Shown: one piece after another, positions 18,465 to 26,376 of the stretch
Numbering within the stretch: the stretch's first letter is position 1
How the letters are laid out: the number at the start of each line of letters is the position of its first letter
Source of the DNA: Haloarcula marina
GTDB lineage: Archaea > Halobacteriota > Halobacteria > Halobacteriales > Haloarculaceae
Reading direction: 5' to 3'
Assembly (NCBI RefSeq): GCF_024218775.1
Contig: NZ_CP100404.1
Coordinates: forward strand, 1,612,001 to 1,676,000
DNA: 64,000 nt
Notes under the pieces: model-generated
What the model was told of the DNA's origin: nothing
The model's database searches: none
Seen by the model: only the letters and a program-made list of their open reading frames with translations
Position numbers and translations under genes: made by a program

Positions 18465-20297
18465 TCACTCCTCGACGAGGAACTCGTGGTACCACGCGAC
18501 GTAGGTGAGGACTTTCCAGAGCGTCATCCCGTGGTCCGCGTCGCCGTGGCGGTGCGCCCGCCGGAGGTCGAACACGCGGTCGCTGTCGATGTAGGGGGCC
18601 GTCTCGACGTGTGTCTCGGTCAGCCACCCCGCGATGGCCTCGTGGTCCTCCCGAAACCACTCGCTGACGGGGACGTTGAACCCGTGCTTGTCCCGGTCGA
18701 GGATGCGCGCGGGAACCACGTCGTCGACGGCGTCGGTCAGCGCCCGCTTGTAGCCGTCGAGTTTGTACTCCGTGGGGACGTTGTAAGCGTATTCGACGAG
18801 TTCGTGGTCGAGGAACGGGACGCGCGCCTCCAGCGACGCGGCCATGCTCGCCCGGTCGACCTTATAAAGAAGGTCGTCCGGGAGCCAGTAGCTGATGTCG
18901 TAGGCGGTGAGTCGCTGAAGCGTATCGTTCCCCGCTCGCGCCGTCGCCGTCTCGACTTTCCCGATGAGGCCGCTCGACGCTGTGTCGTGGCCGGTCGAGA
19001 GATACGTCTCCGGTCGCTCGTCGGCGTACCGCCGGGCCGACTCCAGTATCGCGCGCTCGTCGCTCTCCAGACTCGCGGCGTAGCGCAGCGGTCGGCGGAG
19101 CGGCCCGGCGTGTTCGGCAACTGCGCCGACGGCGTCGAAGGTGGGACTCGGGACGTGGCGTGCGTACTGTCGGTGCTTCGGGAGCAGTCTGTGCCGGTGA
19201 TAGCCCGCGAACAGTTCGTCGGCCCCCTCGCCGGTGAGGACGCATTTCACGTTCTCGGCGGCGTACTCCGAGAGGAGCATCGTCGGGAGCGCCGCCGCGT
19301 CGGCCAGCGGTTCGCCGTAGTGGGCGACGAGGTCCGAGAACACCGACATATCGTCGATATCGACGGTGAGTTCGTGGTGGTCCGTCCCGAAGTGGTCCGC
19401 GACGAAGCGGGCCTCCTCGCTCTCGTCGGCCTCGGCCTGCTGGAACCCCACCGAGAACGTCTGCAAGTCGCCGTCGTAGCGCTCGCTGGCGAGGCCGACG
19501 ATGGCCGAGGAGTCGAGGCCCCCGGAGAGGAACGCCCCGACCGGCACGTCGGCCATCAGACGGCGCTCGACGGACAGTTCGAGGAGGTCACGGACCTGCC
19601 CGGCGATGTCGCCCCGGGACCCGCGCACCGGCGACGGCGACAGTTCCCAGTAGCGGCGGCGCTCGACGCCCTCGTCGGTGACCAGCAGCGACGTGCCGGG
19701 GTCGACCTTTTCGACGGCCGACAGCAGGGTCTCCGACCCGGGCGTGTACCGCACCGAGAAGAAGTTGTGGACGGCCCGGGGGTCGACCTCCCGGGTCACA
19801 CCCGCACGGAGCAACTGCCGGAGTTCGCTGGCGAAGGCGAACCCGTCGTCGACGGTGGCGACGTACAGCGGCTTGATGCCCAAGCGGTCGCGAGCGAGGA
19901 ACACCGATTCGTCGGTTTCGTCGTAGACGGCGAAGGCGAACATCCCGTTGAGCCGTTCGGGGAGCGACTGGCCCCACTCCTCCCACCCGTGGACCAGCAC
20001 CTCGGTGTCGCTGTCGGTGGTGAAGCGGTGGCCGACCGACTCCAGTTCGGCCCGGAGCGAGTCGCGGTTGTATATCTCGCCGTTGAACACGACGGCGACG
20101 GTGTCGTCCTCGTTGTAGATGGGTTGGCTCCCGCCCGCGAGGTCCACGATAGAGAGGCGGCGCATCCCCAGCATGACGCCCGCCTTCTCGTCGATGTGGC
20201 GGCCGCCCTCGTCGGGGCCGCGGTGGCGGATGCAAGACAGCATCTCGTCCAGACGCCCTTCGTCGACCCACCCGTGGACCCCAGCGATGCCGCACAT
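18465..20297 (-). CDS. asnB: Asparagine synthase (glutamine-hydrolysing) family
   Basis: 610 residues. The N-terminal class II glutamine amidotransferase domain starts MCGIAG, leaving Cys1 as nucleophile. The C-terminal synthetase domain has the PP-loop FLSGGLDSSAIVG near residue 257. It transfers glutamine nitrogen to a carboxyl group activated as an acyl-adenylate. Stand-alone AsnB makes asparagine, but paralogues in surface-sugar clusters are thought to amidate uronic acids, which fits its place between a flippase and a glycosyltransferase. The start is set by Cys1. Its ATG overlaps the stop of the upstream GT gene by one base. Confidence 0.85.
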   Translation of the reverse strand: MCGIAGVHGWVDEGRLDEMLSCIRHRGPDEGGRHIDEKAGVMLGMRRLSIVDLAGGSQPIYNEDDTVAVVFNGEIYNRDSLRAELESVGHRFTTDSDTEVLVHGWEEWGQSLPERLNGMFAFAVYDETDESVFLARDRLGIKPLYVATVDDGFAFASELRQLLRAGVTREVDPRAVHNFFSVRYTPGSETLLSAVEKVDPGTSLLVTDEGVERRRYWELSPSPVRGSRGDIAGQVRDLLELSVERRLMADVPVGAFLSGGLDSSAIVGLASERYDGDLQTFSVGFQQAEADESEEARFVADHFGTDHHELTVDIDDMSVFSDLVAHYGEPLADAAALPTMLLSEYAAENVKCVLTGEGADELFAGYHRHRLLPKHRQYARHVPSPTFDAVGAVAEHAGPLRRPLRYAASLESDERAILESARRYADERPETYLSTGHDTASSGLIGKVETATARAGNDTLQRLTAYDISYWLPDDLLYKVDRASMAASLEARVPFLDHELVEYAYNVPTEYKLDGYKRALTDAVDDVVPARILDRDKHGFNVPVSEWFREDHEAIAGWLTETHVETAPYIDSDRVFDLRRAHRHGDADHGMTLWKVLTYVAWYHEFLVEE

Positions 20298-21376
20298 CAG
20301 GACGCACCTCCCACGGCGCGAACGTCGGCGTAGACGCCTTCCAGCGAGTCCACGATGGCGTCCCAACTGTGGTTCGCTTCGACGTGTTCGCGGGCGTTCT
20401 CCGAGAGGCGAGCGTGCGTCTCGTCGTCGGTAAACAGCGTCTCGACGCGTTCACGAATCGCCTCGGGGTCCTCCATCGGGACGATGTATCCCGTCTCGCC
20501 GTCGGTGACGAGGTCCGGCAGACCGCCGGAGTCGGTGACGACGGGCGGGAGGCCGACGGCCATCGCCTCCAGGACGGTGTTGGGCAGGCCTTCGCCCTCT
20601 CGGGAGGGTTGCACGAAGACGCGGCCGTCGGCGAGGTAGTCGACGACTTCTTCGGGGTCCACGAGGCCGACGAACTCCGCGTCGACGTCGAGCGAGTTGG
20701 CCTGCCGTTCGAGCGATTCGCGCTCGGGTCCGTCGCCGACGACGGTTAGCGAGCGGTCGGTTCCGGCGAGTGCGTCGAGGAGTACGTCGAGTCCCTTCCA
20801 GCGTTCGAGGCGGGCGACGAAGACGACGTCTTCGCCGTCGGCCCGCCCCTCCGGGAGGGCGACGCCGTTGCCCAACACCCGCACGTCTCGCGGGTCGAAC
20901 TCCGACCGAACGTCGGCCGCGATGTCGCTTCCCTGTACCAGTACCGTCGTATCGCGGAGGACGCGGTCGATGCTCCACCGCTTGCCGGGCGTGTCTTTCA
21001 TGAAGTAGTAGTCGCCGCCGCGTATCCACGCGAAGTACGGCAGGCCGCGCAGTTTCGAGACGAGGTAGCCCACGAAGCCGTTCGGATACACCATCATGCA
21101 CTGGAGCACGTCGAACCGCTTCGCGTCCCGGAGGAGCAACAGCGTCGCCCCGAGGACGAAGGTGAGCGTGCTGACGAACGGCGAGGACCGCACGTTGGGG
21201 ACGCGAACCACGTCGTAGGGGTGGTCGTCGTCGGGCGTCGCCTCGCCGTAGGACTTCGTGTAGACGGTCACGTCGTGGCCGCGCGACTGGAGGGCGTCGG
21301 CCATCCGCAGCGACTGCGTTTCGGTGCCGCCGACGACGTTCGGCGGGAACTCCTTGACGAGTAGCGCGACCCTCAT
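20297..21376 (-). CDS. GT4 family glycosyltransferase
   Basis: 359 residues, GT-B fold. The start MRVALLVKEFPPNVVGGTETQ has the glycine-rich loop of the acceptor domain. VFVARLERWKGLDVLLDAL and EGLPNTVLEAMAVGLPPV (donor-binding E-x7-E) mark the second domain. An open frame extends 43 codons upstream but lacks family similarity. It precedes asnB with a TGATG overlap and diverges from the sulfatase-like gene at 21511; the 134-nt gap contains a TTATAATGG element on the minus strand that may be its TATA box. Confidence 0.85.
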   Translation of the reverse strand: MRVALLVKEFPPNVVGGTETQSLRMADALQSRGHDVTVYTKSYGEATPDDDHPYDVVRVPNVRSSPFVSTLTFVLGATLLLLRDAKRFDVLQCMMVYPNGFVGYLVSKLRGLPYFAWIRGGDYYFMKDTPGKRWSIDRVLRDTTVLVQGSDIAADVRSEFDPRDVRVLGNGVALPEGRADGEDVVFVARLERWKGLDVLLDALAGTDRSLTVVGDGPERESLERQANSLDVDAEFVGLVDPEEVVDYLADGRVFVQPSREGEGLPNTVLEAMAVGLPPVVTDSGGLPDLVTDGETGYIVPMEDPEAIRERVETLFTDDETHARLSENAREHVEANHSWDAIVDSLEGVYADVRAVGGAS

Positions 21377-21510
21377 TGTCACCGGATGCGCCCTCCACCC
21401 ATTATAACCTCGTGATTGCGCGCTGGTGGGGCCACCGTCAGACCGGGCGGGAGGGTCATTTGGGAGGGGAACTGTTTTGTAGCAAACCGCTATACTTCGC
21501 GGCAAGCCAG

Positions 21511-22854
21511 ATGACCAGCGTCGCCCTCGTCGTCCTCGATACCTTGCGCAAAGACAGCTACGACGAGTTCTTCGACTGGATGCCAGGGGTCCAGTTCGAC
21601 AACGCGTGGTCGCCGTGTTCGTGGACCGTGCCCGCCCACGGTGCGCTGTTCACGGGCCGGTATCCGAGCGAAACCGGGGTGTACGCTCAGGCCGAGCAAC
21701 TCGACTACGAGGGGGATGTGCTCGCGGAACTGCTCTCCGAGGCAGGCTACACGACGAGCGCGTTCAGCGCGAACGCGAACATCTCTCGCCCGTTCCAGTT
21801 CGACCGCGGGTTCGACGAGTTCGAGACGACGTGGAAGGCGAGCAGATACGACGACGACGTGGTCGACTGGGGGACGTTCATCTCCGAACACGGGACGAGC
21901 GGGTTCGGCCGCTACCTCTACGCCGTGAAGGAACTGTTCGGCCCCGATGTGGACACGCTCCGCTCGCTTCGGCGGGGGCTGAAACTGAAAGCCGACGACA
22001 TGGGCATCTCGACGCTCACGGGCGACGACGACGGGGCGGCACAGTTACGAGAGACGCTCCGGAACCGGTCGTTCGACGACGAGGCGTTCTTTTTCGCGAA
22101 CCTGATGGAGGCCCACGCGCCGTACGACCCGCCCGAGGAGTATCGGACCACCGACGTCGACTACAGCCCCAACATCGAGGACACCATCTCCGAGTCGGGG
22201 CCGGCGGCCGACCACGCGGGGATTCGGCAGGCCTACGACGACAGCGTCCGGTATCTCGCGGACGTGTACCGGGACGTGTTCGCCGAGTTGCGCGACGCGT
22301 TCGACGTGGTCGTCACCCTCAGCGACCACGGCGAGATGTTCGGCGAGTACGGCGCGTGGGAACACACGCACGGCATCTACCCTCAACTGGTCCACGTGCC
22401 GCTGTCAATCTACTACGACGGCGTCGAGGACCGGCGCACGGACCTCCCCGTCTCGCTCTGCGACGTGTTCACCACCGTTCTCGCGGCCAGCGGCCTCGAC
22501 ATCGACGAGTACCCCGGGCAGGACCTGCTCGACGACCCCGAACCGCGCGACCTGCTGGTCGAACGACACGGCCTGAAGGCCGGGCACAAGCACCTCCTCG
22601 AAGAGCGGGGGTACGACGAGGCGGTCATCGACCGCTACGACACCGAACTGTGGGGGAGCGCCCAACCCGTCGATTACTACGGTTGGGAGACGCTCGACGG
22701 GTTCGAGTCCGTCGGACGGGCCGAGCGAGACGACCCCAGAGCGCGGTTGGACGACCTCCGGAGTGGCCTCGAACGCGCCGCGGTCGTCACCGGCGGGGAA
22801 GTCGACGTCCCCGACCACGTCGCCGACCGACTGGAAGAACTCGGCTATCGATAG
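21511..22854 (+). CDS. Sulfatase-like AlkP superfamily enzyme
   Basis: 447 residues. MTSVALVVLDTLRKDSYD carries the first metal-binding Asp (residue 10) and VVTLSDHGEMFGEYG the second metal site. The nucleophile position is Thr39 in SWTVPAHGALFTG, not formylglycine Cys or Ser. It ends RLEELGYR, a tail shared with the next gene (RLRELGYKV) and with the enzyme at 15560 (RLRRLGYSE). Sulfatase-type families are found in archaeal N-glycan clusters, but the substrate is unknown. The start is the ATG at 21511; an upstream in-frame extension is not conserved-looking. Confidence 0.8.
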   Translation: MTSVALVVLDTLRKDSYDEFFDWMPGVQFDNAWSPCSWTVPAHGALFTGRYPSETGVYAQAEQLDYEGDVLAELLSEAGYTTSAFSANANISRPFQFDRGFDEFETTWKASRYDDDVVDWGTFISEHGTSGFGRYLYAVKELFGPDVDTLRSLRRGLKLKADDMGISTLTGDDDGAAQLRETLRNRSFDDEAFFFANLMEAHAPYDPPEEYRTTDVDYSPNIEDTISESGPAADHAGIRQAYDDSVRYLADVYRDVFAELRDAFDVVVTLSDHGEMFGEYGAWEHTHGIYPQLVHVPLSIYYDGVEDRRTDLPVSLCDVFTTVLAASGLDIDEYPGQDLLDDPEPRDLLVERHGLKAGHKHLLEERGYDEAVIDRYDTELWGSAQPVDYYGWETLDGFESVGRAERDDPRARLDDLRSGLERAAVVTGGEVDVPDHVADRLEELGYR

Positions 22855-22928
22855 GGCGACGGGCGGCGTCCCGAGACGCCGACCTTTCGACGGAATTAAG
22901 CGACGGACCACCGGACCACAAGGCGTTG

Positions 22929-23813
22929 ATGTACGGGCTGAGCGAACTCAAAGAGGCGCTTTCCAATCCGCATCTGGTGTTACGAGAGCTGAATCGCGCG
23001 TACCACCGCCGCCTGTACACTCGCCCGTACAACACCGACGGCATCGACATCTTCGAGGCCGACTGGGACAACCTCATCATCCTCGACGCGTGTCGGTACG
23101 ACACCTTCTGCGAAGTGACGGATTTCGAGGGCGTGGAGTCGCGCATCTCTCGGGGGGCCGCGACCCCGGAGTTCGTGCGCGGAAACTTCGCCGGGAAGGA
23201 CCTCCACGACGTGGTCTACGCGACGACCAATAGCTGGTACTTCCGTCTCAACGAGGAGATAGACACCGAGGTCCACGCGGCCCTCTACGGCGACCAGAGC
23301 GACCCGCCGGAACTGACCGAGACGGCGCTGGGCGCGCTGGACGAGTACCCCAACAAACGCCTGTTGATTCACTTCATCCCGCCCCATCACCCGTTCAAGG
23401 GACCGACGGCAGACCGCGTCTTCCCGTCCTACGAGGAGCAGTCAGATGCGCTCTTCGAGCGCATCCAGCAGGGCGAACTCGACATCGACGACGAGACGCT
23501 TCGACAGGCCTACGTCGAGAATCTGGAGTGGGTGCTCCCCGAAGTCCACCGCCTCCTCGACGAACTCGACGGCAAGACGGTGGTCACCGCCGACCACGGC
23601 GAACTGCTCGGCGACCGGACCGCGCCGGTTCCGATAGCGGACTACGGCCACCACGTCGGCCTGTACGACGAGCACCTCGTGCGGGTCCCGTGGTACGAGT
23701 CGACGAACGGCACCCGTCGTCGCATCGTCCCGGAACCGCCGGTGTCGGACGAGGCGGAGGTCGGACAGGAGAAGGTCGACCAGCGACTCCGCGAACTCGG
23801 CTACAAGGTGTAA
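22929..23813 (+). CDS. Short divergent AlkP-superfamily protein
   Basis: 294 residues, shorter than usual. An N-terminal segment (about 1-45) has no family match. NLIILDACRYDTF (Asp53) is the first metal strand, Thr79 in GAATPEF the possible nucleophile, and VVTADHGELLGD with a following GHHVGLYDEHL the second metal site. It ends RLRELGYKV like its neighbours. It begins 74 nt after the previous gene and is probably co-transcribed. It may be a phosphotransferase or phosphatase acting on glycans; nothing identifies the substrate. Confidence 0.7.
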   Translation: MYGLSELKEALSNPHLVLRELNRAYHRRLYTRPYNTDGIDIFEADWDNLIILDACRYDTFCEVTDFEGVESRISRGAATPEFVRGNFAGKDLHDVVYATTNSWYFRLNEEIDTEVHAALYGDQSDPPELTETALGALDEYPNKRLLIHFIPPHHPFKGPTADRVFPSYEEQSDALFERIQQGELDIDDETLRQAYVENLEWVLPEVHRLLDELDGKTVVTADHGELLGDRTAPVPIADYGHHVGLYDEHLVRVPWYESTNGTRRRIVPEPPVSDEAEVGQEKVDQRLRELGYKV

Positions 23814-23820
23814 CCTCAGT

Positions 23821-24660
23821 TCAGGGTTCCGGGACGCTCTCGTGCTCCCAGACGAGGTCGAAGTAGCGTTTCATCCCCGCGACGAACGACCCGTTCTCGG
23901 TAAGCGCGGCCTGTCGCATGTGGTTCGGCACGTCCGGTTCCTCGACGAGGAGGATCGCCTCGCCGCCCTCGTAGTCCATGCTCGGGTCGACCAGCGTGCC
24001 GCGCCACGGCAGTTTCTCGGTGCTGAATCGAACCCCGATGTCGGGGTACTCGCTGGCCAGACGGTCGACGATGTCGGCCTGAACGGCGGCCTTCTCGGGT
24101 GGGAGTCGGTCGGGGTGTAAGAAGAGGACGGCCACGTCGACGTCTCTCTCGACGGCGTCGGCGAGCGCCCGGTCGACGCTGTCTTGGTAGGCGTAACTGT
24201 TCGTGATGATTCGGAGCGTCTCGGTAGCGTCGTCGTACAGTCGTCGTGTCTCTCGCTCGCTCGGGTCACCCACGTCGACGACGTGGAACAGTTCGGCCGT
24301 CGGCGAGATGTCTCCGCTCGCACGCTCGTAGCGAGGCCGATACTCGGCGAGGAAGGCGTCGCGCTGAGCCTCCACGTCGCCCGCGAACGATTCGTAGGAC
24401 TGCCGCCGGTTCTCGACGGCGCGGTCCAGAATCTCTTCGGGCGATTTGGGCTGATACTCCTTCGGTCGGCCGGGAATCACCTTGACGAACCCGCGGTCGG
24501 CGAGCGAATCGAGGACGCCGTAAATGCGTGCTTTCGGAATCCCCGTCGCCTCGGCGAGGTTCGGGGCGGTAGTCCGGCCGAGCGACAGCAGTTCCTCTAC
24601 CGCCGTCGTCTCGTACTCGGTCAGCCCAACGCGCTCGAACACGTCGGACGGGTCGGTCAT
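23821..24660 (-). CDS. TrmB family transcriptional regulator
   Basis: 279 residues. A winged-helix TrmB DNA-binding domain fills about residues 8-75 (VGLTEYETTAVEELL, then GIPKARIYGVLDSL), followed by an amphipathic helix and a C-terminal PLD-like effector domain. Haloarchaeal TrmB proteins such as the glucose-responsive Halobacterium TrmB control sugar and energy metabolism. The MTDP start avoids a non-conserved N-terminal extension. It converges with the AlkP-type gene (7 nt) and diverges from a 38-residue ORF and the zinc dehydrogenase, so it could regulate those. Confidence 0.85.
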   Translation of the reverse strand: MTDPSDVFERVGLTEYETTAVEELLSLGRTTAPNLAEATGIPKARIYGVLDSLADRGFVKVIPGRPKEYQPKSPEEILDRAVENRRQSYESFAGDVEAQRDAFLAEYRPRYERASGDISPTAELFHVVDVGDPSERETRRLYDDATETLRIITNSYAYQDSVDRALADAVERDVDVAVLFLHPDRLPPEKAAVQADIVDRLASEYPDIGVRFSTEKLPWRGTLVDPSMDYEGGEAILLVEEPDVPNHMRQAALTENGSFVAGMKRYFDLVWEHESVPEP

Positions 24661-24747
24661 ACCACCCCGTTCACGCTGGAGAAGGTAAAACGCGCGGGAG
24701 TATCGCCGGAAGATATTTACCCGATGCCCGGCATAGTTACTCGCATC

Positions 24748-24864
24748 GTGAGTAAACAAAAGCGGGGAGAGAGTGACCGGGACGACGCACGTTTCGAGGA
24801 GTTAGACGACGGCTGTGGCTGCACTGAAGTCTGGGAACATCTCAGCGAACAACGAGACGAGTGA
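24748..24864 (+). CDS. Small acidic protein, 38 aa
   Basis: A GTG at 24748 (an in-frame ATG at 24724 is the alternative) opens a 38-residue frame: a basic start, then a DDARFEELDDGCGC segment and TEVWEHLSEQR. The two Cys in GCGC may bind metal. The GCTE[VI]WEHLSE pattern recalls small conserved haloarchaeal proteins I cannot name. It lies between TrmB (divergent) and the zinc dehydrogenase. Function unknown. Confidence 0.55.
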   Translation: MSKQKRGESDRDDARFEELDDGCGCTEVWEHLSEQRDE

Positions 24865-24948
24865 GTCTTCTCGCTGACGAGTGGTACGTAATCCATACGT
24901 ATCTAAATCGTACGGCACAGTAGCTGAATCACTAATGTAACGATTATC

Positions 24949-24954
24949 TATAAA
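24949..24954 (+). promoter_or_regulatory. TATA box of the zinc dehydrogenase gene
   Basis: TATAAA lies 40-45 nt before the ATG at 24994, implying a short leader of about 15 nt that contains the TTTGAC/GTCAAA repeat. Confidence 0.5.
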
Positions 24955-24970
24955 TGTCTACCAACCGGAG

Positions 24971-24990
24971 TTTGACCCGGAGTTGTCAAA
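24971..24990 (+). promoter_or_regulatory. Operator-like inverted repeat TTTGAC-N8-GTCAAA
   Basis: Perfect 6-base arms (24971-24976 and 24985-24990) around an 8-base loop, lying between the TATA box and the start codon of the formaldehyde dehydrogenase-type gene. The same stretch also holds a direct repeat of CCGGAGTT. A repressor bound here would block initiation. Confidence 0.4.
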
Positions 24991-24993
24991 GAA

Positions 24994-26157
24994 ATGTCCA
25001 TGCAAGCTGTCGTATACAAAGGCCCGCACGAAGTCGCCGTCGAAGAGGTAGACGAACCGGAACTGCAACATCCGAACGACGTTCTCATCGACATCACGAC
25101 CAGTTGTATCTGTGGGTCCGACCTCCACATGTACGAGGGGCGGACGGCCGCCGAACCGGGTATCGTGTTCGGTCACGAGAACATGGGTATCGTCACGGAA
25201 GTCGGCGACGCCGTCACCTCGCTGGAGGTGGGCGACCGCGTCGTCGCGCCGTTCAACGTCGCCTGCGGGTTCTGTGAGAACTGCGAGGACGGGTACACAG
25301 GGTTCTGTACCAACGTCAACCCCGGATTCGCCGGTGGGGCCTACGGCTACGTCGCGATGGGGCCGTATAAGGGCGGACAGGCCGAGAAACTCCGCATCCC
25401 GTACGCCGACTTCAACGCGCTGAAACTCCCGGAGGGCGACGAGCACGAGGACGCGTTCGCGCTGCTCGCCGACATCTTCCCGACGGGGTGGCACGGCACG
25501 GAACTGGCGAACCTCGAACCCGGAGATTCCGTCGCTATCTACGGTGCCGGGCCGGTCGGCCTGATGGCCGCCTACAGCGCGAAAATCAAAGGCGCGGCCG
25601 AAATCTACTCCATCGACCGTGTGCCGAGCAGACTGGAACTCGCCGAGGAGCACTGCGACGCCACCGCCATCAACTTCGAGGAGGGCGACCCGGTCGAGCA
25701 GATCAAGAACGAACACGGCGGGGAAGTCGACAAGGGCGTCGACGCCGTCGGCTATCAGGCCATCGACCCCGAGAAGGAGGCTGACGACGCGTACGACCCG
25801 GCCCGCGAGAACCCGGCCGTCGTCCTCAACAACCTCATCCGGACGGTCAAACCGACCGGCCAACTCGGCATCCCAGGCCTCTACGTTCCGGAGGACCCCG
25901 GCGCGCCCGACGACATGGCCGCGCAGGGCCGACTCGGCATCGACTTCGGCCTCCTCTTCGAGAAGGGGCAGAAACTCGGCACCGGCCAGTGTAACGTGAA
26001 GTCCTACAACCGCGAACTCCGCGACCTCATCATCGAGGGCCGCGCCGACCCGAGTTGGGTCGTCTCCCACCGCGTGGGCCTCGACGAGGCCCCGGAGATG
26101 TACGAGAAGTTCGACGACCGCGAAGAGGGCGTCACGAAGGTCCTGCTGGAACCCTAA
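24994..26157 (+). CDS. Zinc-dependent alcohol/formaldehyde dehydrogenase (MDR)
   Basis: 387 residues, medium-chain dehydrogenase/reductase superfamily. The catalytic zinc site uses Cys40 in CGSDLHMYEGR and His61-Glu62 (GHEN). A structural zinc loop has four Cys (91, 94, 97, 105). The NAD(P) fold has GAGPVGLMAA near 175. The CGSDxHMxxGR form is that of glutathione-independent formaldehyde dehydrogenases, so oxidation of formaldehyde to formate is likely, though other alcohols are possible. The formate dehydrogenase operon converges on it from the right, consistent with C1 oxidation. Confidence 0.85.
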   Translation: MSMQAVVYKGPHEVAVEEVDEPELQHPNDVLIDITTSCICGSDLHMYEGRTAAEPGIVFGHENMGIVTEVGDAVTSLEVGDRVVAPFNVACGFCENCEDGYTGFCTNVNPGFAGGAYGYVAMGPYKGGQAEKLRIPYADFNALKLPEGDEHEDAFALLADIFPTGWHGTELANLEPGDSVAIYGAGPVGLMAAYSAKIKGAAEIYSIDRVPSRLELAEEHCDATAINFEEGDPVEQIKNEHGGEVDKGVDAVGYQAIDPEKEADDAYDPARENPAVVLNNLIRTVKPTGQLGIPGLYVPEDPGAPDDMAAQGRLGIDFGLLFEKGQKLGTGQCNVKSYNRELRDLIIEGRADPSWVVSHRVGLDEAPEMYEKFDDREEGVTKVLLEP

Positions 26158-26169
26158 CCCCACTCGCCG

Positions 26170-26175
26170 TTTTTT
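26170..26175 (+). terminator. T-rich terminator after the zinc dehydrogenase
   Basis: A T6 run after a GC-rich segment, 13 nt past the stop codon. Confidence 0.4.
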
Positions 26176-26217
26176 CGACCGGAACCGCTATGCCGGAGCA
26201 GTCGCTACGTTGACACG

Positions 26218-26376
26218 ATGTGCCAGTACTGTAGCTACCGATTTCAGGAGGGGTGGTCGCGCCTGCTGGAGTACGACGAGGTCTATCAGACCGCCGTGTC
26301 CGGCGAGTCAGACTCGACCTACGGCTTTCACGAATCCTGGGACGACCTGAAAGAGGACGTGGGCTACGGCGCGTAG
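26218..26376 (+). CDS. Small CxxC protein, 52 aa
   Basis: An ATG at 26218 opens 52 residues starting MCQYCSYRFQ and ending DVGYGA. It is rich in Tyr, Trp, Glu and Asp and has a single CxxC that could bind zinc as a dimer. No family is recognised. Its stop touches the stop of the convergent CobW gene without overlap. It follows the zinc dehydrogenase by 60 nt and has a T6 run upstream, so it may be transcribed separately. Confidence 0.55.
   Translation: MCQYCSYRFQEGWSRLLEYDEVYQTAVSGESDSTYGFHESWDDLKEDVGYGA

Noticed and set aside
18321-20333. Long open frame antisense to asnB (about 670 codons)
   Set aside because: It is the mirror of GC-rich codons in a well-supported gene and has no recognisable domain.
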